Source: Bedellia somnulentella (lineage: Eukaryota; Arthropoda; Insecta; Lepidoptera; Bedelliidae). From it: a DNA stretch of 64,000 nucleotides. This document shows, piece by piece, positions 52,886 to 62,954 of this stretch. The first letter of the stretch is position 1. The number at the start of each line of letters is the position of its first letter. The stretch is from the NCBI GenBank assembly GCA_963576735.1, contig OY755188.1:13876323-13940322 (forward strand). Reading direction: 5' to 3'. The position numbers and the translations under genes are program-made. A model generated the notes under the pieces. The model made no database searches. It worked only from the letters and a program-made list of their open reading frames with translations, and was not told the origin of the DNA.

Positions 52886-53065
52886 TTCTTGTACTGCTTT
52901 AAAACAGTCCGGTACAGTTAGTATGCATGATGTACGCGTAGTGGAAATCGGCTGAACGCGCGGGGTGACGGGTCAGCCGTGCACGCCGCGTCCGAACTCT
53001 GCCCGAGAGGACATCCGTCTTGCCTCGCGACTGGTATAGGGGAGATATGGCGATGGACTCTTGAT
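52886..53065 (+). repeat. Duplicated GC-rich segment, copy 1
   Basis: TTGTACTGCTTTAAAACAGT, CGGGGTGACGGGTCAGCC and CCCGAGAGGACATCCGTCTT recur in the same order at 53226-53403. The segment is far richer in CpG than its AT-rich surroundings. Confidence 0.88.
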
Positions 53066-53225
53066 ATATTTTTATTGCTTATAATTTAGTGCATTGAAAT
53101 GGCCAATCGATAAGATTTTTAAGTTGTATATTTTCTGTATAAATCACTATTTTATAATTATAAAAAATGCCCGAAACTCATTTGGAATTTTGTTTAATAG
53201 ATAAGTATATCCAAACCATAACCAA

Positions 53226-53403
53226 ATATCTTGTACTGCTTTAAATCAGTCCCGTACAGTTAGTATGCATGATGTATGTACGCGTAGTGGAAATCGGCTG
53301 AACGCGCGGGGTGACGGGTCAGCCCGCGTCCGAACTCTGCCCGAGAGGACATCCGTCTTAACTTGCGACTTGTACAAGGGAGGTGAGGCGATGGACTCTT
53401 TAT
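53226..53403 (+). repeat. Duplicated GC-rich segment, copy 2
   Basis: Strongly similar to copy 1. It has a 4-base insertion (TGTA before CGCGTAG) and lacks 8 bases after GTCAGCC, so any reading frame would differ between copies. Hence it is probably non-coding. A 79-codon frame starts in this copy but its frame is not shared. Confidence 0.88.
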
Positions 53404-54235
53404 TTATGTTAATAAAGAGGTCAAGTTTGTTACTTTCCATGTTCGTACTGATCATGTATTTTTATTTCGCAATTAGATATTTGCACTATTCAAGAGTGCC
53501 GTAGGTTGATATATTACGCCAAAATTTATAAAGGGTGTACAAAATAACGGCTTCTTATTAACCGATTCCTTATTGGTCGCTTTGCTCCTTTGATGACACA
53601 TTGTCCGATACTGACCTAGTTTATTAATAACATCTCAACGAATTGTGCTTGGGTTTGCTTGGGATTTCTTTCTTGTTACTGGGGCTTTAGGCCAACCATC
53701 CCAAACAATATTTTATTCCACTATTTTTTCTTTTTTGGACTTCCTAAAAGGGCTTTATATATTTGAAACAAATTTACATGCACGAGACCAGGCTGATATA
53801 ACCATTATTCCCCAGAAATTTAATTTTAAGTCCGTCTCCACATAAAACAAGCTATAACATAAAGTGCAAGTCTTTCTCATGATGGTTTGCGATATGTCCA
53901 TCTAAGATGAGTAATAAACCGCACGAGTGTTTATTGAAAATTACCCCCTGCATGTGTTTAGCTTACATACAACATGTTTGTTTAACTTACATCCTCATTA
54001 TTTCACACGTCTTAAAGCGACTTAATAAGACGTTTTGATGATTTATTCGCTTATTTATATGATAACAAAGATTAAAGTTTGTTTAGTACAAAGAGCTCTA
54101 AATGCCAAAGAAACAATGGGGATAGTACTGTTTTGTACAAACACCCTACACACCTTTTTTGTTTCTTAATTATAGCAAATTAAAAAAGTATACATACATA
54201 CAATATACTGACGCATTTAAAATAATTCTTTTCTT
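53404..54235. other. Unassigned stretch
   Basis: No feature recognised. Confidence 0.4.
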
Positions 54236-54425
54236 AAGTCACATGTGTGGTTAATCACTTAAGGTTTATTCTGATCAACAGTAGGAAAAAACATGGAGAG
54301 GAAACCAGGCTGAGTTGTACAGTGTATTCGTATAATGCAGCTGCACCCTAGCAAGTGGATGCACTGTCCAAGCAAAGGGTGCTTCGAACACCAGGTGACA
54401 ATATGATGTGTCATGTGATGGTCAT
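54236..54425 (+). mobile_element. Family B SINE, decayed
   Basis: GTCACATGTGTGGTTAATC, AGGAAACCAGGCTGAGTTGT, ACAGTGTATTCGTA and CACCAGGTGACAATATGATG in plus order; the head and tail are missing. Confidence 0.8.
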
Positions 54426-54832
54426 CCGAGGAATCACAGCGCAAAGGCTAGGTTGAGGTTTGTCTTATATACACATAACTATATCTCATTCGCTGATCCA
54501 CTTTCATCCATCCACTCCACGACCTTAATACTCATTATCGTGACAAAATACGTACATGTGCCTTCAGAAATCAGTAGCACTGCATCACCGTTCCTATCAC
54601 GAGCAAATGGACGAGCGGCTTCTAGCCTTGGGTATGTAAGCATTCACACTTTTGTACATTAGCTCAAATCACGACTCTGATATCACTTGAAACTGGGTAT
54701 TAATCTTCAAACTGTTTAGATGTAGAGGTGTGTCGTGGAATTTGGAATGAGAAACTCTGTATCATATAGGTATGTTGCACGATCATATTTCTATAGTTTA
54801 TTTGGATGTTTAGTTGGCTTACAATAAAACTG
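54426..54832. other. Unassigned stretch
   Basis: An 84-codon frame (54408-54662) begins inside the decayed B copy; no domain recognised. Confidence 0.35.
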
Positions 54833-55016
54833 TTCGTAAAAGGCAACTACTCTTAGATATTGGGGCTTTTAAAGTGGTTTTTGGGGATCCGGCTGGAGAT
54901 CCATCCCCAAAAACCTTTGCTTTACAAACTTTCCCCACTCAACTTCCAAAAGTGGCTATGGAATTTCTTATTCCGAAGCTCTGGCTACCTTTATAGTCGT
55001 GAGTATATGTATGTAA
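54833..55016 (+). mobile_element. Family A SINE, 5'-truncated
   Basis: GTTCGTAAAAGGCAACTACT, GGGGATCCGGCTGGAGATCC and CCCCACTCAACTTCC, then ATAGTCGTGAGTATATG. The hairpin is partly deleted (GGCTACCTTTATAG). Confidence 0.9.
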
Positions 55017-55186
55017 GTTTTATGTAATATTGTATCTTTTATTTGATTCCTTTCTCTTTAATTTTGGTTCCGATATATCATTCTTCTCATACATACTCTG
55101 TTTTAAGAGTTTTTTTATGAATATATGGAAAGTCAAAGATATCATAGTGGGGATAAATAGTCGTGAGAAATAGTAGAAATAAAAAC

Positions 55187-55360
55187 TTCAACTTAGCCAT
55201 GTGGGTTTCCTCACGATGTTTTCCTCACCGCTGACAACCATGATAAATTAACCACTGATATAACTTCAGAAAAGACACAGGGGTGTAGGACCGACCCGGG
55301 ATTTGAACCGTCATCGTTTGCGCGATAAGCGGTGGTCTACCCACTGAGCTATCACAGTTC
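55187..55360 (-). mobile_element. Family B SINE, head half only
   Basis: The antisense core and head are kept (A box TAGCTCAGTGGG, B box GGTTCAAATCCCG on the minus strand). Everything 3' of the core is gone. A 5'-half remnant is not the usual outcome of reverse transcription. Confidence 0.88.
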
Positions 55361-55893
55361 ATCTAATTAGTTTTCAGCAAAAGCTTTCCAACTAAAACAA
55401 ACAGATGGATATCTCACAAATTGATTTTTTTGCGTATTTCACGATAACAAAACCCGCAACTTTTAGCTTCTAAGCCAATCGCTCATATCATGAAACCTAC
55501 GCGGTAACATATTAATCCAATGCAACCGTTTTGTCTTCCAAATCGTGTGCTACGGAACCTCTGACCAGAATTGACCCCGCGCCCGGTCATTCTACTGCCA
55601 TCTTGAGCTTGGGAACTACCAGATAGCTCATCTCACGTACGATGGACCACAGATCGACCGCTCTTAGATATACCTATGCAAATGAAGGTAAAAATGTGAG
55701 TTTTTGTGTTTGAAATTCGGTTGGTGTCTTCAAGTATGTTGGTCAAGAGGTATTCTGTGCATCTAATATAGACACACATGGATAACATAAATTATTGTCT
55801 CGTAATATGGACTGTAGATCAACCGCTCTTAGGTATACGAACTCAAATGAAGGACGTAAAAATGTGAGATAGTGTGTTTTAAATTCGGTTGAC
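55361..55893. other. Unassigned stretch
   Basis: Contains two similar phrases, GACCACAGATCGACCGCTCT (55643) and GACTGTAGATCAACCGCTCT (55809), followed by TTAGRTATAC and AAATGAAGG. This is an imperfect direct repeat about 166 bp apart. Confidence 0.5.
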
Positions 55894-55903
55894 ATCCACA
55901 TAT

Positions 55904-56131
55904 CAAGCTGTGTAGTGTCGACTGACAATAGCACTACCCCATTTCTACCGGCGGGTGTACGTAAGAGGCGACTAACGGTATTGGAGCTTTTTAAGGGATT
56001 CTACCATCTTTTCCCCATTCAACTTCCAAAATTGGCTGAGGAATTTCTAATTTCTCAGCTCTGGCTACCTTTAGGGACCTTACTCTTTTAGGGATTTATA
56101 GCCGTGAGTATACGTATGTATGTACGTATGT
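55904..56131 (+). mobile_element. Family A SINE with target-site duplication and internal deletion
   Basis: A 10-bp repeat ATCCACATAT lies at 55894-55903 and 56132-56141. TTAAGGGATT joins TCTACCATC, removing the B-box-like region. The hairpin region is partly duplicated (CTACCTTTAGGGACC, then CTCTTTTAGGG). Confidence 0.94.
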
Positions 56132-56144
56132 ATCCACATATGTC

Positions 56145-56290
56145 GGACAGAGCTACAGATTAAGAATATTTGAGTCACTTTTCAAAGTTGTGTGTGGCAA
56201 ACATTGTAGAATATAGGTTCTTGGTGATGGATCTAAGCTGCAAAAAACAATCATTCAAAAGTCTCCAGAAGCCTACGTTGTCTTATACCA
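56145..56290 (-). mobile_element. Family A SINE, decayed
   Basis: GGACAGAGCTACAGATTAAG, TTGAGTCACTTTTCAAAGTT and GTTCTTGGTGATGGATC in antisense, with the tail already lost. Confidence 0.65.
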
Positions 56291-56465
56291 CAACGTAACA
56301 TAGTTTACACACTTTTTAATTCACTATTAAAAAAAAACATGAAAAACGCTCCATAGACAAGACAGAGGGACCAAAGTCTCTTATTTTTATTCTTATAGCC
56401 TAGTAAATTAAACCTTTTTCGACATAGTCTCAGTTCAGTTCAGAGAAGTAAATATTTCTTTTTAC

Positions 56466-56730
56466 AATTAAAACAACTATTTTTCGGATATTTTAATCGC
56501 CTGTTATTATTGTTATAACATTATTTTTAAAGCCCGACGTTTCGAAAACTTTTCATTTATCATGGTCACGGGAAGACTGAGGTGTTATTTGTCATTATAC
56601 AGTACTATAAAATTATTAATATTAACTACCTTCACAAAATTTAAGTTATTAATAATAATTTTATAGTACTGTATAAAATAATGGCATAACACGCGATTAA
56701 AATATCCGAAAATCAATAGTTGTTTTAATT
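56466..56730. mobile_element. MITE with terminal and internal inverted repeats
   Basis: The ends AATTAAAACAACTAT..TTCGGATATTTTAATCGC (56466-56500) pair with 56693-56730 apart from a 3-5 base gap. An internal palindrome built on TACAGTACTATAAAATTATT (about 56597) and its inverse (about 56655) adds a second stem. GCCCGACGTTTCG and TCATGGTCACGGG are motifs I recall from insect MITE-like repeats. Confidence 0.8.
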
Positions 56731-57412
56731 ATAATGTGCAATCGTGAAAATCTTAGAAAGTACTATTTCTTTTTACACCAATTTCCCTATATGTTCTTCT
56801 ATCTACCAGAACCATACATTCACTAATCTTACCATTCTAAAGTTACCTGGAAGAAATATCACTAACTCACAAGGGGTGCGCAGGTTTTCTCATAACTTAA
56901 TAAGTTTTTGCAGTTGTTTGAAAATCTTTCACATGCCATTTCAAATCATAATTAAAGGATAATGGTAGGTAAAACAGTGTTATTTCTACCAAAATTTCGT
57001 ATGTCACAATTAACAGTTTTTATCTTTTAAAATAAAATACGGACCGGCCAAACATATAGTGGCTCATTGGATTAATTACCAAAATTGATTTAGCCATACT
57101 TTACAACAGAAATAATATTAACTAAGCTAACTGACAAAGTTATGATAATTTAAAAAGAATAATGCTAAGTTACAAACTTAAGTGAGTTATAAGAGTAATC
57201 TTGTAGAGATCGTAGTGCAGACGTGTGCTCAGTAGTCTGATATCATCTTTTCACATGACCCGCAGGAAATATAGAGGTTGTTTGTTTGTTGAAGTGAAGT
57301 AATTAAAATATTACACTTTAAATGAAGTGAACCCCAATGTAAGTATAATTTAATGACTTGTGGTATAGAATCCTAAATCAACGATAAATAGATAAGATAC
57401 AATTTAATTTCA
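56731..57412. other. Unassigned stretch
   Basis: No feature recognised; a 72-codon frame (56744-56962) has no domain. Confidence 0.4.
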
Positions 57413-57424
57413 TACAAATATAAT

Positions 57425-57681
57425 GCCGTGTAGTGTCGGCTGTGCCGTGTAGTGTCGGCTTAGAATAACACTACCCCATTTCTACCCGTGGGTGATTGTA
57501 AGAGGCGACTAAGGGTATAGGGGCTTTTTAAGTGATTTTTGGGCGATGTGGTTTCATTTGTAGACCCGTCACCAAAAAAGATTTACCCCAATCAATTTCC
57601 AAAAGTGGCTGAGGAATTTCTCATTCCAAAGCTCTGGCTACCCCGTTAAGGGATTTATAGCCGTGAGTATATGTATGTATG
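57425..57681 (+). mobile_element. Family A SINE, subfamily III, duplicated 5' end
   Basis: Flanked by perfect 12-bp repeats TACAAATATAAT (57413-57424 and 57682-57693). The first 19 bases, GCCGTGTAGTGTCGGCTGT, are followed at once by a second start, GCCGTGTAGTGTCGGCTTA. An 8-base insert (TTTCATTT) also disrupts the B-box-like region. Confidence 0.96.
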
Positions 57682-57693
57682 TACAAATATAAT

Positions 57694-58698
57694 TTATATT
57701 CAAGGTGAAGAAAGAATAATTGATATTAATTATTATAGATATTGCGTTCAGCAAAATCTGAACCCATGACGTAATTTCCGGAAACTATTCAAGATAATAC
57801 CAGATGTCCCTAGAACCAAGTAATTATTTTTTTCCAACAATACCTATTTTATGAACCATGAAAACAAGATAGTAATATAACAGTAACTAATATGATCTTC
57901 AAAGTTGACTGGCACACAATTGGCTTTCACGCAGCGGCCTACATTGATGGGGGCATGTGACAACACTATTGTGTCTGTCTGTCCGTTTTGCCTACGTGAG
58001 CGGGTACTAGGTTTCAATTAGTATATACTCGTCTATACTAACGACTATAATTCATAAAGATCAGTCAGATTGCAGGAAAATTGTAACATAAAAGATGATT
58101 GTTCAAGGGAGTCAATATACATCGCCCATCAATCAAGCCTTTAATCTTTGTCAAATCTGGTTGTGAAATGCAGTAAAGTATTATTTAATAATATTATTAT
58201 TAATATATCTCGATTCCCATGCGTACAGGCATAGGACAAGAAACTTGTCTATTGAAGATAGACTCAAGCCCATAGATGGGACCTTTATAAGCTGTTGCAG
58301 ATAAGATATCAATAAATTTAGCTTTTTATCTTAACTCAAAGACACACCATAAGATACTGCAAATCTATTACTGCTAAAAGACAATCACAAACATAATTAC
58401 AATAACCGCGGTATCAAATCAGGATGAAGCTAAAAGACTAATGCTTTGTATTCGACATCTGACCTCAGATTCGCGCGCTTACTAACAATAAACTCATATG
58501 TTACAGGCAATGTTCTGGCCCTGGTTCATTAACGCAAATGTCATAATTCTAAGGTGCACCGCTACATGAATCTCCCGTTACATGTCTCGTACTCAGAAAT
58601 GGACGTGAATTAATTTGATTATAACTGGGAAGATTTATTTCTCTATAGCTTTGATATGCGATTAACTAAAATAATATTATATTATATTTATATATAAG
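57694..58698. other. Unassigned stretch
   Basis: No feature recognised. Confidence 0.4.
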
Positions 58699-58710
58699 TA
58701 TTTTTCTCAA

Positions 58711-59070
58711 GCAACCGTGATAGCCCCGTGGGTAGAACACTCGGTTATCGTGCAAACGACTAGTGTTCAAATCCTGGGTCGGGCCTACACCAATTTGTCT
58801 TTTCTAAAGACATATGTGTGGTTAATTTATCATGGTTGTTAACGGTGAGGGAAAACATCGTGAGGAAACCCACATGGCTGAGTTGTACTTAGTCATGTGA
58901 CAGTGTATTCGTACAAAACGGCGATAGGCCTGACCTTATCCCGTGAGTACACTGTCCATGTAAAACGTGGGTACTCTGAACACCAGGTGACAAAGTCACG
59001 TGATGTTCAGAAGTATTAGTACCTCTGCCAACCCCTTCGGGAATATTCGGCGTGAACGTTTATGTTATGT
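58711..59070 (+). mobile_element. Family B SINE, exact 360-bp copy
   Basis: Bounded by perfect 12-bp repeats TATTTTTCTCAA (58699-58710 and 59071-59082), giving the best-defined copy. Head from GCAACCGTGATAGC; A box TAGCCCCGTGGG, B box GTTCAAATCCTG. Tail ends TTATGTTATG. Confidence 0.97.
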
Positions 59071-59165
59071 TATTTTTCTCAACTTATATTTTATCTTACA
59101 ATAATATCTACATTTAAATTTTCAGCAAACTTAGTCACAACTAACTAACACCATGAGGGTGACCT

Positions 59166-59667
59166 TTTTTTTTCTTGGGGGAATCCTCATGGATCCGACG
59201 TCCCCGGCGGGGCGACGAAGGTATGTCGGACTGACTCCACGCACCTGCTGCAAACAGCAGACACAGTTTGGGCCACAAGTTCAAAACGCCCGCCCCCTCG
59301 AGTTTCTCCTTGCGGAGTAGCAGGCTGAAACCCGCCGGTCACAGCCCACCACCTCTTGGATTTTTTAACGAGGTTTTTTCCTCGGATTTTTGCAGAAGGT
59401 TTACTCCTCTTCCGATTTATTATAGAGGTTTACTTCTCGCGGTCAAGCCTACGCCGCGGCAAGCCCTTCGGCCCTGGAAGTGCAAAACTGCCAGAGTTAC
59501 GAGTTCCCTTGATTTTTTAACGAGGTTTTTCTCCTCTCCCAGTCCGCTTACTACTCCCTCTGAAAACAAAGGAGAGAAGCGGACCCTTGGTGCATTGACT
59601 TCACCCCGGGTGACCAGCCCGGGGCTACTGAGCTCCCACGCCACGACAAGGCTGCACTGTGTAGGTG
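59166..59667 (-). mobile_element. GC-rich poly(A) retroposon
   Basis: A run of T at the left end (59164-59173) is the poly(A) tail on the minus strand. Repeats ACCATGARGGTGACCT at 59150-59165 and 59668-59683 (15 of 16 bases) are the target duplication. The body contains TTTTTTAACGAGGTTTTT twice (59364 and 59513), and the 3' part TCCTCATGGATCC and CGGACTGACTCC resembles LINE 3' UTRs I recall from Lepidoptera. The 144-codon plus-strand frame across it is antisense and not a gene. Confidence 0.85.
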
Positions 59668-59783
59668 ACCATGAAGGTGACCTAAGGCAACAGGACTCCT
59701 AAACTGATACAAGCACCAAACTATCATGTGGTGAGAGTTTTAAGGTTTGAATTGGGCGCCGATACTAAATACACCGAACATTC

Positions 59784-59973
59784 GCTGTGTAGAGTCGGCT
59801 TAGAATAGCACTACCCCATTCCTAACCGTTGGTGTTCGTAAGAGTCGACTTTTATTTTAACGCCTTTATTTTACAATCTTTTCCCCACTCTACTTCCAAA
59901 ATTGGAAAAGAAATTTCTTAGTCTGAAGCTTTGTCTACTCATCTTGGGATTTAATGCCTTAGGTATATGTATG
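59784..59973 (+). mobile_element. Family A SINE, host of a nested B copy
   Basis: CGCTGTGTAGAGTCGGCTTA to GTATATGTATG with loss of the GGGCGATGCGG middle. Its tail was the target of the following B insertion; the duplicated part reappears at 60339-60349. Confidence 0.92.
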
Positions 59974-60338
59974 CGACATGATAGTCCAGTGGGTAGAACA
60001 CCCGCCCGAAAACAGAAGGGCGTGAGTTCCAATCCTGGGACGGGCCTACACCAATTTGTCTTTTCTAAAGTCATATGTGTGGTTAATTTATCATGGTTGC
60101 TAACGGTGAGGGAAAAATTGTGAGGAAACCCACATGGCTGAGTTTTACTTAGTCATGTGACAGTGTATTCGTTCAAAACGGCGATAGGCCTGCCCCCTAT
60201 CACGTGAGTACACTGTCTAAGCAAAACGTGGGTACCTTCTCTGGAAACTAGATGGCGCTTGCCATGTGAGTTCAGGAGTATTGGTACCTCTGCCAACCCC
60301 TTCGGGAATAAACGGCGTGAACGTTTATGTTATGTTAT
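59974..60338 (+). mobile_element. Family B SINE, subfamily II, nested in family A
   Basis: Bounded by perfect 11-bp repeats GTATATGTATG (59963-59973 and 60339-60349). Head A box TAGTCCAGTGGG with CCCGCCCGAAAACAGAAGGG; 3' block AACTAGATGGCGCTTGCC as in the 21-kb copy. Confidence 0.96.
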
Positions 60339-60349
60339 GTATATGTATG

Positions 60350-60713
60350 TTTTTCTTATAAAACCAGGGACCGTAAACTTTTTCCCGTTTTAGTGTTTTT
60401 ATTAGGGTATTTTTCATCACCACTATATTTTGATCACATTTTTACCCGTTCTATTTTAGTTTCTGTGCCTATATAGACTCAAGGCTAAACTTAAATCCTG
60501 AAAACGGAAATCTATACCTTCTTAAAAGTAAATTCTCCATCATCGTTTAATCTTTTTCCCACTTATAATTGTCTTAAAAGACTGGGGAAAAGAGTAACTG
60601 ATTATCGGGGTTAGTTTCCCAGCCACCACCACGATATCGAGTTGTTTTTATACTTAATCAGGGAAATCCCTTTAGAGCTCAAAAGTAATCAGTCAACACC
60701 AAACGCCCTAGAA
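60350..60713. other. Unassigned stretch
   Basis: No feature recognised. Confidence 0.4.
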
Positions 60714-60726
60714 TAAAAATAGAATA

Positions 60727-61098
60727 CATATGCATACATATACTCACGGCTATGAATCCCTTGAAGGGGTAGCCAGAGCTAGGGAATCAGAACTTCCTCA
60801 GCCACTTTTGAAAGTTGCGTGGGGAAAAGATGGTGAAATAAAGGTTGTTGGTGATGGGTCTCCAACCGCATCGCCCAAATATCCAATAAAAAGCTCCGAT
60901 ACCCTTAGTCGCTTCTTACGACACCCGTGGGTAGAAAGGGGTAGCGACATTCTAGGCCGGCACTACACGGCAATAAAAACTATATGGGTCATATCATATT
61001 TCCTTTCAGACGCACCTCTGCAATAAGGTAATGTTTAGTGCCCTTAAAAGCTCCAATACCGTTAGTCACCTCTTACGTACACCCAGCGGAAGAAATGG
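60727..61098 (-). mobile_element. Mosaic family A insertion
   Basis: Perfect 13-bp repeats TAAAAATAGAATA (60714-60726 and 61099-61111) bound the whole block. From the tail to about 60885 it is subfamily I in antisense. It then becomes subfamily II (CACCCGTGGGTAGAAAGG to CACTACACGGCA, 60972). A 64-bp foreign tract follows. A second 5' part of subfamily I (CCCTTAAAAGCTCCAATACC, 61039-61098) completes it. Confidence 0.88.
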
Positions 61099-61111
61099 TA
61101 AAAATAGAATA

Positions 61112-61761
61112 TAATTAGAAATATGGCCTATCGCGTAAAAACAGAAGCCAACTTAACTAGACCTCTAAACAATCTCACAATTTCCCCATAGAAAGGATAT
61201 CCAAGCATAATGCAATAAAATATAGAAATGTTTATGTATGAAGACGTCAAGATATGCTCACACAAATCGCCCACAGCCGCTAAGGGCACAGATTTGAATA
61301 CTATTTGTACAATTTGGCTTCTTTGGACAATCGCACAATGCTTACGTTGGCCGTTCTCTAAACTGTATGTAGATTATGCAGCCTTGGTTCTGAGCGCAGA
61401 TGTGACAACGATTAAATTTTATTGGTATGACGTGTGGTATAGGATCGGTTTTTCAGTGATTTTAATAACTGTATTATATAGCAGCTTGCAATTTGTACAG
61501 TTTTGGCATGAGCCGACTATTCGTACACATCATTTCTGGACATTTGAAAGGTTTTGCTCTTATAAAATAAAATTTAATATAAGATAGTTTATTAAATTTA
61601 TTTACCTGTTCGTGTATCTAAGACTCTACTGACTTCTAAACTCTTACTTAAAATTTGTTCCACAATACTCAGTTGCTAATAAACATTTTAGTTGTGACAT
61701 ATTAAAATTTGTTAACTAATAGTAACTAACTTTCAAAAAGAAATCTCACTATTTTTTAACT
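61112..61761. other. Unassigned stretch with a 119-codon frame
   Basis: The frame at 61228-61587 is tryptophan- and aromatic-rich and contains one hydrophobic run (about residues 74-88). It has no recognised domain, and one frame of this length is expected by chance in AT-rich DNA of this size. Confidence 0.3.
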
Positions 61762-61908
61762 GAATTTGAATATGTAGTTTTGTTTTTATTTCTAGTTATA
61801 CTTTGTTTTTAATTTGTTTTTTTTGAGACTTTTTTTAAAAATATTGTTTTCTTTTATAAGAGGCTTCGAAAAAATATCTTCTTTCTTTCTATCTTTCTTT
61901 CTTTCAAA
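61762..61908 (+). repeat. Family G repeat, copy 1
   Basis: TTATTTCTAGTTATACTTTG, GAGACTTTTTTT and GAGGCTTCGAAAAAATATC parallel the order at 62955-63110. It ends in a (TTTC)n tract. Confidence 0.5.
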
Positions 61909-62311
61909 TCTTGTAAAAGTATGAACTCAACCTCTGAAAAACTTAATTTTTTCTTAGTTCATTTAAAAATATTCTAATGTCTCATCTACCTTTTTAGTTC
62001 TATGCTGCCGGTCGCCATCTGAACAATATAAACTTTAGATATTTAGTCCACGGAGCTTCTGCTCCTCGAAACAAAATACTGTTGCAGATTCTTCCTAGTT
62101 AGATAGCCTTCTACTCAAATTTATTACGCTGCCTTCTCTTATTGAATTTTGATAGTGCTTATGCACAAAGTGCCTCCGTTTTAACCTTAAGCATTTATAG
62201 CTTTATTTTTGTAGTTTCATGGATTTTTCACAGGGTATTGTTACGGTTCAACTGTTTATGTTATTTTTATGTATGATAGCATAAGTATTATTTATATTTC
62301 GTAATCAAATA
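61909..62311. other. Unassigned stretch
   Basis: No feature recognised. Confidence 0.4.
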
Positions 62312-62813
62312 GATAGTGTTGCCGTGTGTTGGCGGCCAAGAATATCAACACCCCTTTACTTCCCACGGGAGTCATAAAAGGCAACAGAGGGATTACCAGT
62401 GAATGGGCAGCAGCATTACACTGAGTAATACCAACATCTTACTGCGATCGCCAACCCGCATGCCAAGCGTGGCGATTATGGCATAATCCCGCCAAATTAT
62501 TTGCACGAAAACGAATCGGCCCCCAGTCCCCGGCGGCCCCACTATTCCTGGCTACGGCAGCGGTCATGGTAACGGTGGGGCAGGGGGTGCAGAATCCTCG
62601 GCAGAGATCCGGCTGCCCATTGGGGCTCGAAGGTTCTGGAGTATCACGTACCGGACGACGCAGTTTGGGTAGGCCTCCCACAAGGTGGACCGACGACTTG
62701 GTAAAGGTCGCGGGAAGCCGATGGATGAGGGCAGCACAGGACCGGTTGTTGTAGATATATTTGGGGGAGGCCTATGTCGAGCAGTGAACGTCTATTGGCT
62801 GATGATGATGATG
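62312..62813 (+). mobile_element. RTE-like element, internally deleted
   Basis: A 9-bp repeat AATCAAATA lies at 62303-62311 and 62814-62822. The 5' part TTGCCGTGTGTTGGCGGCC and CCCACGGGAGTCATAAAAGG matches the family A 5' head. CCAACCCGCATGCCAAGCG follows, then the reverse-transcriptase C-terminus, GGAGGCCTATGTCGAGCAG and a GATGATGATGATG tail. It is about 500 bp, so most of the coding region is gone. Confidence 0.85.
62566..62754 (+). pseudogene. RTE-like reverse transcriptase C-terminal remnant
   Basis: The frame includes TGRRSLGRPPTRWTDDLVKV and AGSRWMRAAQDR, the basic C-terminal signature I associate with RTE-clade endonuclease-reverse transcriptases. No catalytic YADD or endonuclease part remains. 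The frame runs to a stop shortly before the 3' tail. The ATG is arbitrary. Confidence 0.78.
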
Positions 62814-62954
62814 AATCAAATATAATATATACCTATCTATATTTTTATATATAATTAAAAATTATCAAGGTTTGGCAGATTTTTAGTTATAAAAATTTCT
62901 TTTTGCCTTTATTAAATAGCTGATCTAGAGTCTCGCCTCTTATTCGCCTTACCA

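Noticed and set aside
52886..53403. Two homologous coding exons
   Set aside because: Indels of 4 and 8 bases shift any shared frame and no splice sites bound both copies.
59268..59702. 144-codon protein gene on the plus strand
   Set aside because: It is antisense to a poly(A) retroposon and crosses its target duplication; composition reflects GC-rich repeat DNA.
61228..61587. 119-codon protein gene
   Set aside because: No recognised domain, no splice or promoter context; one frame of this length is expected by chance in 64 kb of AT-rich DNA.
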